From NCBI RefSeq assembly GCF_047663525.1, contig NC_092588.1, positions 105,295,001 through 105,359,000 on the forward strand: DNA of 64,000 nucleotides. The letters run 5' to 3'. Positions 11,646 to 25,039 of this stretch are shown here, in pieces (within the stretch, counting starts at the first letter, position 1; each line of letters begins with the position of its first letter). The notes beneath the pieces are model-generated. The model had not been told where the DNA came from. It ran no database searches and saw only the letters and a program-made list of their open reading frames with translations. The position numbers and the translations under genes were made by a program. Origin of the DNA: Anas platyrhynchos. Its lineage: Eukaryota > Chordata > Aves > Anseriformes > Anatidae.

Positions 11646-13836
11646 GTAAGTCACATTCTACAATTATCACACAAGAGGAACACTGTTGTTTTTTAACTTT
11701 CCTTGTACTGTCTGGAAAGGACTGCCTGCCCTGAATTCCTGAATAAAACTGAGAAGCCTTCTTGTAGAATGTGCACATCCATGTAGAAGATGAGCAGCAT
11801 GAATGGTCCTCATCAGTACTAAAGAATTAAACCTGTGTTCAATTCCAGTGTCTAAGTCTACACGCACCTAAAAGGAAACGGCACAAATATTTTTATACAA
11901 TATTATTAGTGTATCTAATATTGTGGCTTACATTGCTTTGCATTGCTTAACAGGTGCAAACTAATTCCAGCTGTATTTAACTGTTAGGTACTCCAGCATC
12001 TGCACAGACATTGTTGGCATTAAAAGTGTGGTGGGAACTTTTCATAAAAATCATAAAATATCCTGAGTTGGAAGAGATCCACAAGAATCACGAAGTTCAA
12101 CTCTTGTCTCCACACAGTACCTCCCAAAAATCAAACCATATGTCTGAAAATGTTGTCCAAATGCTCCTTGAACTCCAGCAGGCTTGGTGCCCTGACCACT
12201 TCCCTGGGGAGCATGTTCCAGTGCCCTACCAACCTCTTGGTGAAGGCTCTTTTCCTAATATGCAATCTGAACCTCCTCTGACGCAATTGCATGCCATTCC
12301 CTTGATGATTCTCCCACTTGATTCTCCCACTAATGAGAAGAGATCAGCACCTCCCCCTCCAAATCACCTCAAACAGTCCTTTCTGCCAGGACACAGTTTG
12401 AACAAAAAATCTTAATTTATTTCATGGATGGAAGTTTTGAAACAGAAACTTGACCACATGTATAGTCCAGGATTTATAGCAGTAATAGAGATTCAGTGGA
12501 TGAGCTATACGTATTTGAGTATGTAGATATCTTGTATATATATATATAGAGAGAGAGAGATTTAATTTTATTAAAATATAAATCAAAACAACTAGCATCT
12601 TGATATTTTTCAGTGCACAGGGGAGCTTTGGTGTACAGTTTCAGAAGTTCTACCTTTGCTTTTTATTTTTTTTTTATGCTGTTATTACACAATTTTTTTT
12701 CCAGTCTTCACACCTGTCTTGGTGAATAACTGCTGTTTAATCCAACAAAAAAAATTCTCTGGTCTTAACAGCACAGTCCTTCCCATGGAATCCTTTATAT
12801 GCTATTTCAAGCCTTACCTCTGTGAGTACGTTTTCCCAGCCTGCTTAAGGAGCAAGATTTTCTCTTCCCTTCCTTCCTCCTGTCTCACTGCTCTCCAATG
12901 AAAACCAACTAGATAAGGGGAAAAGTGAGGCTACTAATAGCAGGATAGTAGGAAAGACCAAAGACAACAAGGATGGCAGTGGCAGACTTACACATCTTTG
13001 ACCTTCTGTATATCCTGATAATCAGAAGTCTGAAATTCTTTTTGAACCATGTTACAACTGTTTTTTCCAGGTTCAGAAAGGGGTAGAAGACAAATTTCTA
13101 AACCCCATTCTGCTGTATAACTTGCCTGGGAAAGACTTTGCATAGAACATTGTGGAGGATTTCACAATTACAGCTCCTAAAGGGCACTCAGAAAATAGAA
13201 CATCCCATTTTTTTCTTTCAAACAAGTGTCAAAATCTGTCAGAAATGTAGAAGAAAGCCCAGTGTTTTCCTGAAAAAGATGCTTGAGCTGTTTTCACGTA
13301 CTGTCTTCTTCTTACAACCTGTTCTGAGTTGTCCTGAGTTGTCTCGTAGTGATAACTACTATGACATGCTTCTCTTACCCCATTCATTGTGTTTTCAAAG
13401 CCACTATTTCTGTTCAGCTTGGAAAATCCCCCACTAGAAAGGCTTTGTATGAACAGCCACAGTGGAAGTCATAGCAAACAATTAAAGGTCTTTAAAAAAT
13501 TTTCTTGAATTTTTCCACAGACAAATTGTGTAGTAACCACTACTTTTCTTCTTTTCTTAAAAAAAAAAAAAAAAATCAACAAATGGGCTATTTTTTTATA
13601 TTGTTTATCATACTGCATTTCCAATTAGATATCTATGTATATGTCTTTGTTTTGTATCTAAAACTCTTCCAAATTCGAAAGTCCAGTTGTTATTAACATA
13701 CATTGTGTTCTATGACCAATAGAATTCCAGGACACTTGTGATAAGTCTGTTTTATAAGATCTATGTTTTCCTTCAATAATATGCTGTAGTGTTTGAAACA
13801 ACTGAAAAAACAAACTCATCATTGTTCTGATTTTAG
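11646..13836 (+). other. ADCY1: ADCY1 intron
   Basis: A 2.2-kb intron with an antisense CR1 fragment (12044-12372) and a short TA/GA microsatellite at about 12536-12561. I see no coding sequence; the open frame at 12011-12415 is CR1 sequence read in the wrong direction. Confidence 0.85.
12044..12372 (-). mobile_element. CR1 LINE fragment, antisense
   Basis: The plus-strand text has the typical antisense-CR1 run: a degraded AATCATAAAATATCC-like tail, then CCTGAGTTGGAAGAGATCC, then the segment on caps, clauses and 'TTCCAGTGCCCTACCAACCTC'. It is a 3' fragment truncated within the reverse-transcriptase region, with no intact frame. Confidence 0.88.
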
Positions 13837-13961
13837 GTATTAATGTTGGGCCTGTAGTGGCTGGAGTCATTGGAGCCAGAAGACCACAGTACGATATCTG
13901 GGGAAACACTGTAAATGTTGCCAGCCGGATGGATAGTACTGGAGTGCAAGGGAAAATTCAG
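13837..13961 (+). CDS. ADCY1: ADCY1 coding exon (catalytic [13 protein letters not shown])
   Basis: Encodes 41 full codons after a split glycine (phase 1/0), ending GVQGKIQ before GTGACT. It carries the glycine-rich turn and [20 protein letters not shown]. By homology to solved cyclases, the aspartate of YDIWG reads the adenine, and the asparagine and arginine of NTVNVASR stabilise the transition state. All are present, so the bird C2 domain is catalytically intact. Confidence 0.96.
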
Positions 13962-14865
13962 GTGACTGCATTCTAAGATAATTTTACAAACTTAATATAA
14001 CTGCTGTTTTATGTGTTTACATTTTTAAGACTCCTTAAAAAATGCAGCCTTACTTGATTTTGTGTTTTTTGTTTGTTTGTTTGTTTTTTGTTTTCTGAAT
14101 AAAGCAAAATTCTCCAGATGAATCAGGAAACAGATATGTAGTTGTTTTCCATGATATGCTTCATTACTTCATAAAATCCAGATAAATTGTTTCCCATCAG
14201 AAGAAGCAGGGTTCTCTGCTGCATTGCACTCAGCTGGAGGCAAGCCCAGGAATGCCAACACTGCATGGGGCACCCAGTGTGCTGTAGGAATTTTGCCTGA
14301 ATAAGGACTACAAGGAAGGGATCTGTGTCCATTTGCATCCTGCTGCATTTTATATGGCTTTAAAAATTCCTCAAATCCTTTGGATTGGAGATGCTACACA
14401 GGCAGAATATTGTTTTTCTACTAGAGCTTGGCTAGAAGCAATCCTGCACATCTCAAAATCTCAACGAACTCTTTATCCAAAATACCTGTTTAGACTCCAG
14501 GGATCAAAAGGCCTTTTGGAGTAACTTACCATCAGTAGAACTGATCCAGCTTAGAAAAGTGGAGAATCTGACTACATACTTCTGACAGACAGAGCTTAAT
14601 TTGGCTGTGTAATTATTCATCTTGAGACCAGAATTTCTGCTTCTGAGATTCCAGTTTGGTCAGTGATTTTAAATTCCTTAAGAAAGCTTTTAGTGAGCCC
14701 AAGGGCAGCAGTACATGTTAATTCATTCTGCTTATGGGTACTTCACAACAGATAAGTAAAATAGGGAGGGGTTGGCAGTTTTAGGATTGACCTTATATGA
14801 ACAGAAAAAAATAATGAAAAACTAATATTATTTTTTTTGTTGTTTCTTCTTTTCCCTCTCTTCAG

Positions 14866-15204
14866 GTTACAGAAGAAGTTCAGCGGATATTAAAGAGGTG
14901 CAGTTATGAATTTGTGTGCAGGGGTAAAGTCAGTGTAAAGGGAAAAGGTGAAATGTTGACCTATTTCCTGGAAGGAAAGGCCAATGGAAATAATCCACAA
15001 ACACGATCTTTAAACTTAGAGCGGAAAATATACCCTTATGGAAAATCAAACATTCAAACAAAACTGGGTACCAGCTGTCCATCAGTGTCCTCAGTTGCTA
15101 GCTTTACTGTAAATGCTGGGCTTGGAGCAGTTCAAGCATCTGCCACTCATACAAATCAAACACTGCATTATCTTCCCTCTGTGCCGGCTGTGAAGGAGGC
15201 GTAG
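14866..15204 (+). CDS. ADCY1: ADCY1 last coding exon (C2 end and C-terminal tail)
   Basis: Encodes 112 residues and a TAG stop. VTEEVQRILKRC through FVCRGKVSVKGKGEMLTYFL completes C2; the second lysine of VKGKGEM is the conserved residue that contacts the ATP phosphates in the family. About 65 residues of tail follow, rich in Ser, Asn and Thr, ending PSVPAVKEA. From memory the mammalian protein also ends in KEA, but the middle of the tail diverges strongly. The acceptor is CCCTCTCTTCAG. The six visible exons give about 313 residues. Confidence 0.96.
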   Translation, partial: VTEEVQRILKRCSYEFVCRGKVSVKGKGEMLTYFLEGKANGNNPQTRSLNLERKIYPYGKSNIQTKLGTSCPSVSSVASFTVNAGLGAVQASATHTNQTLHYLPSVPAVKEA

Positions 15205-18200
15205 AGCAAAGGAGATTTGGTTGTGCCATTTGCAGTGAACTTGGAAAGCAATGGTTCCCTGAATTTTTACCAAGAGATCAGAGGTCATATAGGCCATGGC
15301 ATTAACCAAGGACCACTACAACCCAACCAAAGAGAACTTGGGAACTGTGTAATGAACTCTTGGGATGGAATATATAAGGGCTAGCAATTCTGTTAGAAAA
15401 GTCAAAACCTGATTTTCTGGAAATAAGGAATATTTTCTTGACATTTTTAATGGGTAAATGGAAAAAAAAAATGAGATAAACGTGCAAGCAATTATTTATG
15501 AGTGTGTGTGTATATATATGTTTTAATTTATATATGCACATATACAAACACTCCTACGTAGAATTAATATAGTTATATATGTATAAAAAAAAAAAAGAAA
15601 AACATTAAAATATGTATTTATTTACACATCCACCTACAATGACATAGCAAAGAGATTTCTCTTTCTGTCATAGCCAGCATTGTTGGGTCTGGGATTAGAA
15701 AAGCTGCAATTAATTGTGGAGTGTGTGGCAGATGAAGGTTCTCTTGGGCTACAGCAAGAATTAGAAAAACCGTGCTCCCAATGCATGAGTTAAAGCAATG
15801 AGAAGTGTTCATTGCACTGTCAGTGGCAGATTAACGAAGGCTGGATTCAGGTAATTGCTAAACCTTATGTATTTTTCAAATTCTACTTGCATGCTCCAAA
15901 ACTTTGAAGAAATTCCAAGTCAAACAATAACACTAGGTTGTAAAATAGATAAACAACAGAACTTTAATTTTGGCAGAAGAGCAATATGTTTTCTTTTTAC
16001 ATTGGAAAAAAAAAATCCATTGGAGAAAAAAAAAAAAAAAAAGGTGTTAGAGTTTTAAAAGTTGCTAATTCCTCAGAGGTTATCAGATTCTGTGTGAGAC
16101 AGAAGAGCCACCCCCCAAATAGAGCAATACACTTCAGCAATATAGAAACATTCCTTTATGTATATTGCTGATTTTATCAAAGAGCAGAAGGATGGTATTA
16201 TGAATTGGATGGCTTTTGTAAACAGCATAGGTCATGTAACTCGGTTCCAGGACTTAGCTATACCTTTCTAAGCTGCTCAAACATTCTGTTGCTAGCTTTG
16301 TGCTATTTGTATATTTGCCAGGTCTTATGTCTTAATTGATTTCTAAATTAATGCCATAGTTGTTGTTTTTTTATATCTTGATTCTATCCAGGCTCACTCC
16401 TCAAAGCTGTACATTTATAGAAAGCTATAATTCTGAGAAACAAGCACAGTCAAACTTTGCCTAACTGAGGAGCACACTGGTAAACATACCATGAAAGTGA
16501 AGGCTGCTCTTAACCTGCATAAAAGGGAATATATTGTGACTTCTTTTTCCTTTAATAGACCCCACATCCTATCATAAATGGTTTCATTTTGAAACACCAG
16601 TCTAGATGTGAAATGCATTGCGTAGGAGGGGGTAGTCTAAGAGTTACCTGGCTGTGGATGACTGGTGACATGCTCCATGAACAGCTGCCATAATGGGGAT
16701 GCACAATCTAACCAGGCTCACTGCCTTCCAAAAGAGAAGCAAAGCTTCAAATTGTCAAAAAAACATGCAAAGTTTCATTTTAGTCAAAAAAAAAAAAAAA
16801 AACCCAAAAAAAACTGCAGAAGTTGTCAAGATTGTACATTAGGAAACATATATAGTATATTCCACATTTCCTATTTTGTTACTGATTTCAGTGGAAAGAG
16901 GATACTGAATGTGGTTCTTCTGCAATCAGCATATGGACAAATTTTGTGTAGACATGTACAAATTGTTAAAGAAAATCTGCAGGAGTTTCTGTTCCCTGTG
17001 TAGCTGTGGGACTCCACTGGTTTTCAGCAAGGTTTTACCTGGTATCCTGTCAGCTAGGTGCTTGATTACAAAGATAGCACAAATACTGTTGTGATTAAAA
17101 CAACTATAAGAAATGTAAATTGTTTCCTGGCTATTGGGTGTATACACTCTGTCTGACCTGTGAAAAGTCAATGCATTTCTTTATATTACTAACAGCTATC
17201 CAGTTCACAGGTATTATTTTAGAATTATATAATTCTGTTTTGGTGCCATTCAAAGCCATTTAAATAAATACACATAGAGAACACAAACTTAGAAGAATAA
17301 ATATTTACAAAATTAAACTGAGTAAAAGGTATCCATGCAAAGTGCACTGCATATTTTAGGTTTTCTAATAGGTTTATAAGAATTAAATCACAATGCAATT
17401 AAGTGACATATTTAACCTAAATGGAAACTATTACGTCCAATAGCATTAATCACTCAGTTTCACTCCCAAAGAGACCAAGCCACACAATATTTGTAGCAGT
17501 GGACTTGATACAATTTCACTGATAGTAATGAAACTTTTTTTCACATGTCCTGTTATTACAAAGCCGCTTCAGATCATAGTGTAGTACATAACCACATAGA
17601 CCAAATATAAACATTGATCCACCTTCAAATCTTAAAATGGAAGTATTTATTTCTTACTCTTTTTTTTTTTTTTTTTTTTTTTAAACAGGTCCAAAATATA
17701 ATCATATTGCCATTGTTTCTTTTGTCATTAAATTAACAGTGAGCAGAATGAATTGCTCCCTGTGCTGATATTTTGGGGACTGTTCTTATTCCCAGACTCT
17801 TTTCCAGACTAGTCATGGAGTAATGTCAGTGGAAAATCATGTAGCAAAGAAGATCATGTAGCAAAGGTTCTCCTTTACCTTGGGCAAAGGTTTTCTAAGC
17901 CTGATCCTCTTCTCCAACAAATGAATGAGGCAAGTGTCTTTTGTAAGAATATTTTTCATGTTGAATGGAAAGGACCAGATAGGTGCTCTCCATTGGCTAT
18001 CTACCTGTGGGATCCTTTTGCCTCTGGAGCAAGGTGAGTGCACCAGGATGTCTTTTTGGCACTACAGCTAGTCCAGTTTGTGTGTGCTATCTTAAGCTAT
18101 CAGTGACGGTGTATTTGAAGTCAGTTTCCAGACTTTCTCCTCATCCTAACATTAATGTTTTTGTTGTGGTTGTTGTTGATTTATCTTTCTTTTAATGGGA

Positions 18201-20125
18201 AAAACTGTATTTTTTCCTACTACTCATGAAAAAAGTTCAGCCAAGTCACAAATGAGTAAAAAGCCATATGAAAACGATAGGCAGTATTAATCAGACATTC
18301 CAGCAGGGGAGTCCAAACATCCATTTAAATCGTGATATAATGAAGCTGTGCTCTTACCTTTATGCTTTCCCTTTTTTTTTGTTCATATAATTTTCCTCCT
18401 TTTCCTTTTCTTGTGTATTTTCTTGTTTTATTTCAGATCTTGTATAACAGCTTTAAATGATAGCTATAATGTCTCTGCTCTTATCTAGTAGTAAGATTTC
18501 TGATAACCCCATAAATGGATATTTTCTGCCAAATTAGAGAAGTCTGTCATAACTTCTTTTATTGGCTGAAGATCACATGTGGCCAACTCTAATATCTTTA
18601 CAAATAGTTCTGAGGGATTTGATTTGGACTTACTTTAACAGGTGAAATTGCATTTCCTATCTTGCATTTATTAATTTCCTGGTCAAGTTTTGAAACTGTT
18701 GACTAGGTGACCTTGCGGTAGCCCCAGCAAGGAGTCAGTTCTGCTGCACAGTACCCAAAAGTCCCTAACTTTTAACTGAGGGTAGTGACAGGGTGTATTG
18801 TAGGTAGAATAGCATCCTGCACTTCTGCAGCTCTTAGCTTGAAATAATTAACAAATATGAGCCCTACAACAATGTGATGCCATTTTGGCATGTTAATGTG
18901 TGTCAATAGCAAGCACAATTTTTCACATCAGTTTGCACGTTTTCTCTTTAAGATAATAGTAATAGTTAAAGTTTTGTTCTTTATATAAGGAAATAAGTAT
19001 CAGAGATGTTCAAACTTACTTCACTGTTTTGGGAGCTAATTTCAAAGTGTTCCTGTGCTACCTTTATCTTTAAATGATTTTTTAATTATTATTCTCTGCT
19101 GAGATTACAAATTAGCATTCAGATGAATTCCTGGCTAGATATTTCCAAACATTTTCCATTCACGTTGAGTAGAAACCTGTTTTATCCAGCCTGTAAAATG
19201 CATTGTTATTTGTAGATGCTTCCAAATGTAACTAGTTGCACTCTTGTTTTCACTAAAACATATACAAATTATCCATTGCTTTCTCTAGGTGAGACTGAGA
19301 GTAAAAAGCTTCAGCTCACAGGGCTGAATCTGCATCACTTATGGGCCCACAAGGCCTGCAGAAATCACCAGGGATTTAGCATGATTACAAAGGTCAAGAG
19401 TTGAACTTCTGTAGGCCAAGTTTTGCTTTGGGTTACAGTGATGTCTCACTCTGGAATTGAACCGAAGTCACTATTTTACAGCACTGTTAACAGAGTAGAT
19501 TATAAAAGTCTCTTTCATATTTTTGCCCATAATTTGTCTGTAAGGCAAAAGAAAGTTATTGGGAGCCACTGTTTGAAAGGAAACAGTATATGACCTGTGC
19601 CATTTCAGTGCTTTGAGAAATCCAAATACAATAGTAACTAGCTTGAATCATTTTCATGTGTTGAATAAATACCTGCTTGTAGCAGAATCAAAGTATTTTC
19701 TCTGCATCAGCAAGTCCAGATTCTGTATGTGTTCTGCCCAGGCAGGATGACTATTTAGCCATAATGTTCTTTCAAGTTAGAGTTTTGTATTACAGTGAAA
19801 ACCAACATTTTTTTTAATTTGTGATAAACCTGTATTATAATGCCTTATTTATTTTTAATCTTGTACAGTGTTACAAAACAACAGAAAACATTGGCCTTTC
19901 ATGTACTATTCACTTTAAAAGATGTATTGTGTGAAATTTTGTAAATAGTTTTAGCTTTGACAGGTAATTGCATGTACACTTGTATAAAAAGAGGCAAAAA
20001 GGCACACTTTTAACAAATTTTTGTAACAGACATTTTACATGTGCATGGAGACTATAAATCCTTTGGAAATTGATGTCCTTTTGGTTTTCCTTGCAATATA
20101 CTGCATGCCACTCATGCCTGACTTC

Positions 20126-20128
<3 letters not shown>

Positions 20129-20157
<29 letters not shown>
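20129..20157. repeat. A29 homopolymer
   Basis: An uninterrupted run of 29 adenines within the probable ADCY1 3' UTR. Preceding sequence shows no SINE or processed-pseudogene body that I recognise. Confidence 0.95.
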
Positions 20158-20161
<4 letters not shown>

Positions 20162-23100
20162 AAAAAGTACAAAACAGTATGTTTTACTAAATATTTTTTA
20201 CATATCACTTCTGGCACAAAGTTAAATCCACTAGTTGCATGTGTGTTCAGCAAAGCAAAATCTAAATGCAAACAGCAAAATAAGAAGAAAAATAATTTAA
20301 TGATTGTGATCTGCCAACCTCAGTGTTCCAAGTTCCATAATACAGTATATGAAATGTGTTATCAACATCTATGCTGTTTTTATGAGGTACCTTCTGGTCA
20401 TTAGAAGCAATAAACTCTACTTACTGTAATACAAAAACCAAGCAGATATTCTAGTTCATAATGATGTAATATCTGACATTCAGTGGGTACTCTGTGATAC
20501 TGCATTTGATGTGGTATTGTCATCATGCAGGACCAAGTGTCATATACATTATTGCTGTATGCAGGTGCAACACTATGGAAGGTAAAGGGGGTGAATTGGC
20601 CCATTGATGTTACCCAGAATAAATTTCTAATATGGTATTAAGTTATTGTATGTGGAAAGTACACAATGTGAATAGATTATTTTACTAGATACATACATAT
20701 GTATATATATATGTATGTATATATATAAATTCATTTTGTTGCCTTATTTTTGTTAAAAATGTTTTTAGCCATTTTCCAAAAACCTTCTATTGCTAAGCAT
20801 AAACTATTGAACAGAACTATTAGGAGAAGGTTCACCAGGTATTCTGGCTTTGAGCTGCCTGTGTTCTCCTGTGCTGATGCAACTCCTGCTCCTACTGAAG
20901 CCATGCTTACAGGGATGCACCGCTTATATATTACAGCCTGACTCACAGTTTGGGCCCCCTGTCTGGTAGTAGCGTAAGATCAATAAATTAGTAACCAGTC
21001 CTCTTAACTGATTTTTCCATATTGCTGCTAAACCAAACTTTAAATTTTGGAAATATTTGGCATACACCATTTTTAAAGTTTTTATATCCATGATACTACA
21101 GTTAGGAACTACTTGAATTACTTACAAAAGTGCTGTATGATAAATCAGGAGTATTGTAGGAGCATAACACTGAGGTTGGTGGCAGAGGAAAAGGAGGATG
21201 GACTGTGAATACTTTCTATTATGGATTAACAAGGACTTCTTGTATTTTACAGCTAGTTTTATAATAGGACGTAGGAATCTGTTGGTTTGTTTGATTAATC
21301 AAGTGATTATGGGATTAACTAGGCAGTACACTTCCTGCAAGCAATTCTGTCATCAGATTGTAGATTATCCCATTCCAGATTATCATATCCCAGTTTGTAT
21401 GTAAGAACAACTACCTTGTATTGATGATTGGCTTCATACAGCAGTTAAGGGTTTCTAACAGTCATAAACTAACTCATCTCAAATTCAGTGGATTTTACAT
21501 CTCAGTGTAGCATAACGGTTGTGACTAATGACAATCTGGACTCTGCTTCTCTACCCCAACCCTGTTTATGATTGGCTTTTTCCATAACTCCATATAGGCT
21601 TTTATTTATTTATTTATTTATTCTTCTTCGTTCTTCTTAATGCCATCTCTCACAGAGTTTTCAGGCCACTCACTTCTGAGCAAAATTAAATAATGAATAA
21701 ATAAGTAAATCTAAATAAATAGAAAAACAAGTAAAGGTTAGGTGGGGCCTGCCTATCACTCTTTAATTATGCTTCAAAATGTCAAACTGCTTGGGCCGCC
21801 TGGGGTGATCTGTAATCTGACAAATTCAAGGGCCTAAAGAGGGAAAGAAAAAAAAAGCAAAGAGTTAGCAGGTGTCTGTTCACATTCACAAAATTGTTCA
21901 AGATCTCTTGCTGAACTGCTTTAAAAATTCCAGACAAAATCATTAGAAATAGTTGGTTGTTACCTTTTATGCCTATTTTCTGATCATGAGGAAGCACTTT
22001 GAAATCTGAATTAGCATTGGTTAATATCCATAGCCAATGTGCTGAAGGGACTAGTTTTTACTCGTGCCTTACTACATGCTAGAGGATCTGCTTCTTTATA
22101 CTGGGATTCCCTGTTTTATGTCTGTTGTGGCATCAGACATGTCACACCAGCATAAGACTGCAGGAACAAACAGTGCTGTGCATCACTGTGAACCTTTTTT
22201 ATTACTTTCTTTCCTACTTCGGTTTACTACCAGCACAGCTATGCCAGTGCAAGGAGTGATCCAAGTGTTTATAAATGAAGGCCATAGACAGGTACATGTG
22301 GGTCCAAGTTAAATAAAGAAAAGATTTTCTAGAAAGCTCAGTGTACACACTGAGCTGAGTTTTGCAGGATATCTGGCCAGATAGCTTGGAGCTCCTTTGA
22401 AAAATCTGGCTGCCCTCCTCTTCAGAACATGCTTGCACAACATGCTGATTAAATATATCCAGTACACTTACCTACAGCATGTATCTGCACTGCCACATTT
22501 CCTAGTTTAACAGTCCTCATTGCGGGCAAGGCTGAAGTGTATTTTAATTACCAAGATTCTGTACACTATTGTGTCTTACTGTTTAAGTGCCTGATCTGCT
22601 ACTTTGATCCCAGACCTGTCAATGATGACCTCTGTTATGACAATTTTGAGTTGGCACATTGAAGTCCTTTAGGTGATTTCTCACTTCTTTTACTCTTTAG
22701 TGTGCATGGGTGCAAAGGTTGTCTATTCTTACATTTCAAATGCCACTCAAGTGATATATCAAGCATTTTCAATGAAATGTACATGAAAATGAATTACTCG
22801 TGCCATCACAACATTGTTTAATGATAATTGCATTTCTAAAGAATTATGATATATAGCCTTTCTCCTTTTATTTTATAGTGATATTATTGTACTTCAATTA
22901 AGAAAAAAGAAGTAAAGTGCTTTTGTGAGTTGCTCCATTTACATTTACATATTAGTGTTCAAATTTGGACTTACACAAAGCAAGTTTCTGTTTTGTGTTC
23001 AAGTACCTGATTATTACACAGAGGTAGATTTGGACAACATTATGGAATACATTAAAAACTAAAGTAAGGCTCTAAGACTTTACACTCAGAAAAGCAGAGT

Positions 23101-25007
23101 CCAAGAGCAGTTACTGTTTCTGGAGTAATTTAACCCAATTCAGAGAATTCTAGAACTTCATAATTTCAGCAGTTTCAGCTAAATTTGACCCATCTCTCAA
23201 AATTTCTGCCACTAAAACCCATACTGCAATTCACAACATCTGTCCAGGTTTTATCGTATTGATTAGTCCTTGTACTTTGCTGTCAAGAGGTGAATTTTAG
23301 CCCTTCTGGTACATGTCCATAGTTTCTGCTTGGAAATGAAGTATTTTTCAGATTTGTTAATTGGAAAGATTAACAAGTGTATGTTTCCTTCTTTTTATAA
23401 TTAAATATCCAGTAGCCTAAGGTAGGAAGCAAAAACAGACATGAAGCATGTATTCTACAATGAATATTGTTCTGCCTACACATGAAGACACAGTGCCCTT
23501 TGGAGGCTTATCCATAATTTTAGGCATCCTAGAAATACTTAAACAGAATAAATGCCAGAGCAGTAAGACTAAAAGAAGTTAGGCAAGCCTGCCTGCCTAA
23601 CACCACACAGTTCTTAGTTCTTTGGAAGTAAAAAAAAAAAAAAAAAAAAAGACTTCCAGCTCATAAACACTGCACCACTTGTTAAGAAAGTGTATGTCAT
23701 CAGTATGACCCTCCTGCACTTAACTGACCCTCAGTTGTTCACCTCCATCACATTTTTATTGCAGTTGTTTACTGCTTTTTTTCTTCTGTATGTCCTCCAT
23801 CACATGGTTGCCAACCTTTTTCTTTTTTAAAAAAGAAGTGTTTTCAAATAGGTGTTAAAGGGAATAGAAAGAGCTTTGACAAAATAATGTTAGGAAGTGG
23901 CTGCATGTGACCGTAAACCCAAGATAAATGAACCCTGCGGTGGGAATGCAGACTCCAGCAACTGGCAGCACTCTGAAAAGTAAGGCTGAATCCTGCCAGC
24001 TGCAGAGACACGGTTAAACAGGAGTGTGGTAGCCTGATTCATGCTGTCATATTTAAAAAATAAGTGCAAACCCATTTCAAGGGTGGTCGTGTAGTCTGTG
24101 TCTGGAGTTATTACTCTATTAAAAAGAAAAAAAAGAAAAAAAAAAAAAGAGTAAAGCAAGATACAGTTTGGGGGGTTTATGAGGTTGGTTGGATTTAGGT
24201 ATTCAGTAAGAAAACCATGCCACAGTAATCTTACCAGCTGCTTTAGCTGCATATGCTAGCAGCAAATTCTGCATTGTTTGCAAACTAACTTGAATATTCT
24301 GCTTAGACTTTTGGGGGGAAGTCATTTGCATCAGGTAGAGATATTCCATTCCTCAAAAGGAAAACCAAATGTACTGTTTTCTTTATTTGATTGGCATACA
24401 AGGTTTCCGAAGATCTTTTAGTCTGATTTACAGCCCAGTACAGCTAATGCTTATATTAACTTCAATGATTGTTGAATTGCTAGATCAGGCCTTAATTTAA
24501 GGTCTGTTCCTCTCCCACTGATGTCAAATGTGTTGTTGCCAGTGACTTCAAAGGGACCAGGAGGAGGCCTTTTGTATCGTAACAGAAATATCTATGTAGG
24601 TAAATAAAACAAATAGTCATAGCTTTAAGAAATGAATTCGTAAGTCAAGATGACATTTTTCCAACTGTTTTAGCCCACTGATACCTATACATAATTTTTG
24701 TAACTATATAACTATACACTATATATATATATGTATGTATATACATAGTACAATACAATAACTTAACACTGGGTAACTTATAATGATAGATTTGCATTAA
24801 TAATACGGGTCTTTTTATGTAAATAGAATATTGTAGAGTATCTTCCAGTCTTTTTCAGGATTGTTAAATTGAGAAAAGCAATTGAATATTTGTCCTATTT
24901 TTATGTTAAAAAGTGAATGGACTGAAATGTTAAATGTGAATGTAAATTTCTTATTGCAACTTTTATACTGAGTGTTTGCACTATTATAATTTCTGAAATC
25001 CAATTAA

Positions 25008-25013
25008 AAATAA
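25008..25013 (+). terminator. ADCY1: Candidate ADCY1 poly(A) signal
   Basis: A canonical AATAAA in the context CAATTAAAAATAAAGG, followed by a T/G-rich stretch at about 25048-25090 (GTTTGGGATTTCTGTTTGTTTG) that would suit a downstream element. Chosen because the repeat-free stretch ends near here. Other AATAAA motifs exist in the region, so the choice is not certain. Confidence 0.4.
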
Positions 25014-25039
25014 AGGAAAAAAATCTGCTTGAATAAACA

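Larger units (their letters stand above)
15205..25030 (+). other. ADCY1: Probable long ADCY1 3' UTR
   Basis: Nearly 10 kb of AT-rich sequence follow the stop with no interspersed repeat I can recognise, unlike the flanking introns and intergenic DNA. Mammalian ADCY1 mRNA is known for a 3' UTR of many kilobases, which supports reading this as transcribed. A candidate poly(A) signal, AATAAA, is at about 25008-25013, with earlier ones available. Pumilio-type TGTAAATA motifs lie at 19940-19947 and 24818-24825. Several homopolymers occur, including T23 at 17660-17682 and A29 at 20129-20157. No coding frame is supported. The true end is inference; RNA reads would set it. Confidence 0.6.

Noticed and set aside
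12011-12415. 134-codon plus-strand frame
   Set aside because: It reads an antisense CR1 fragment.
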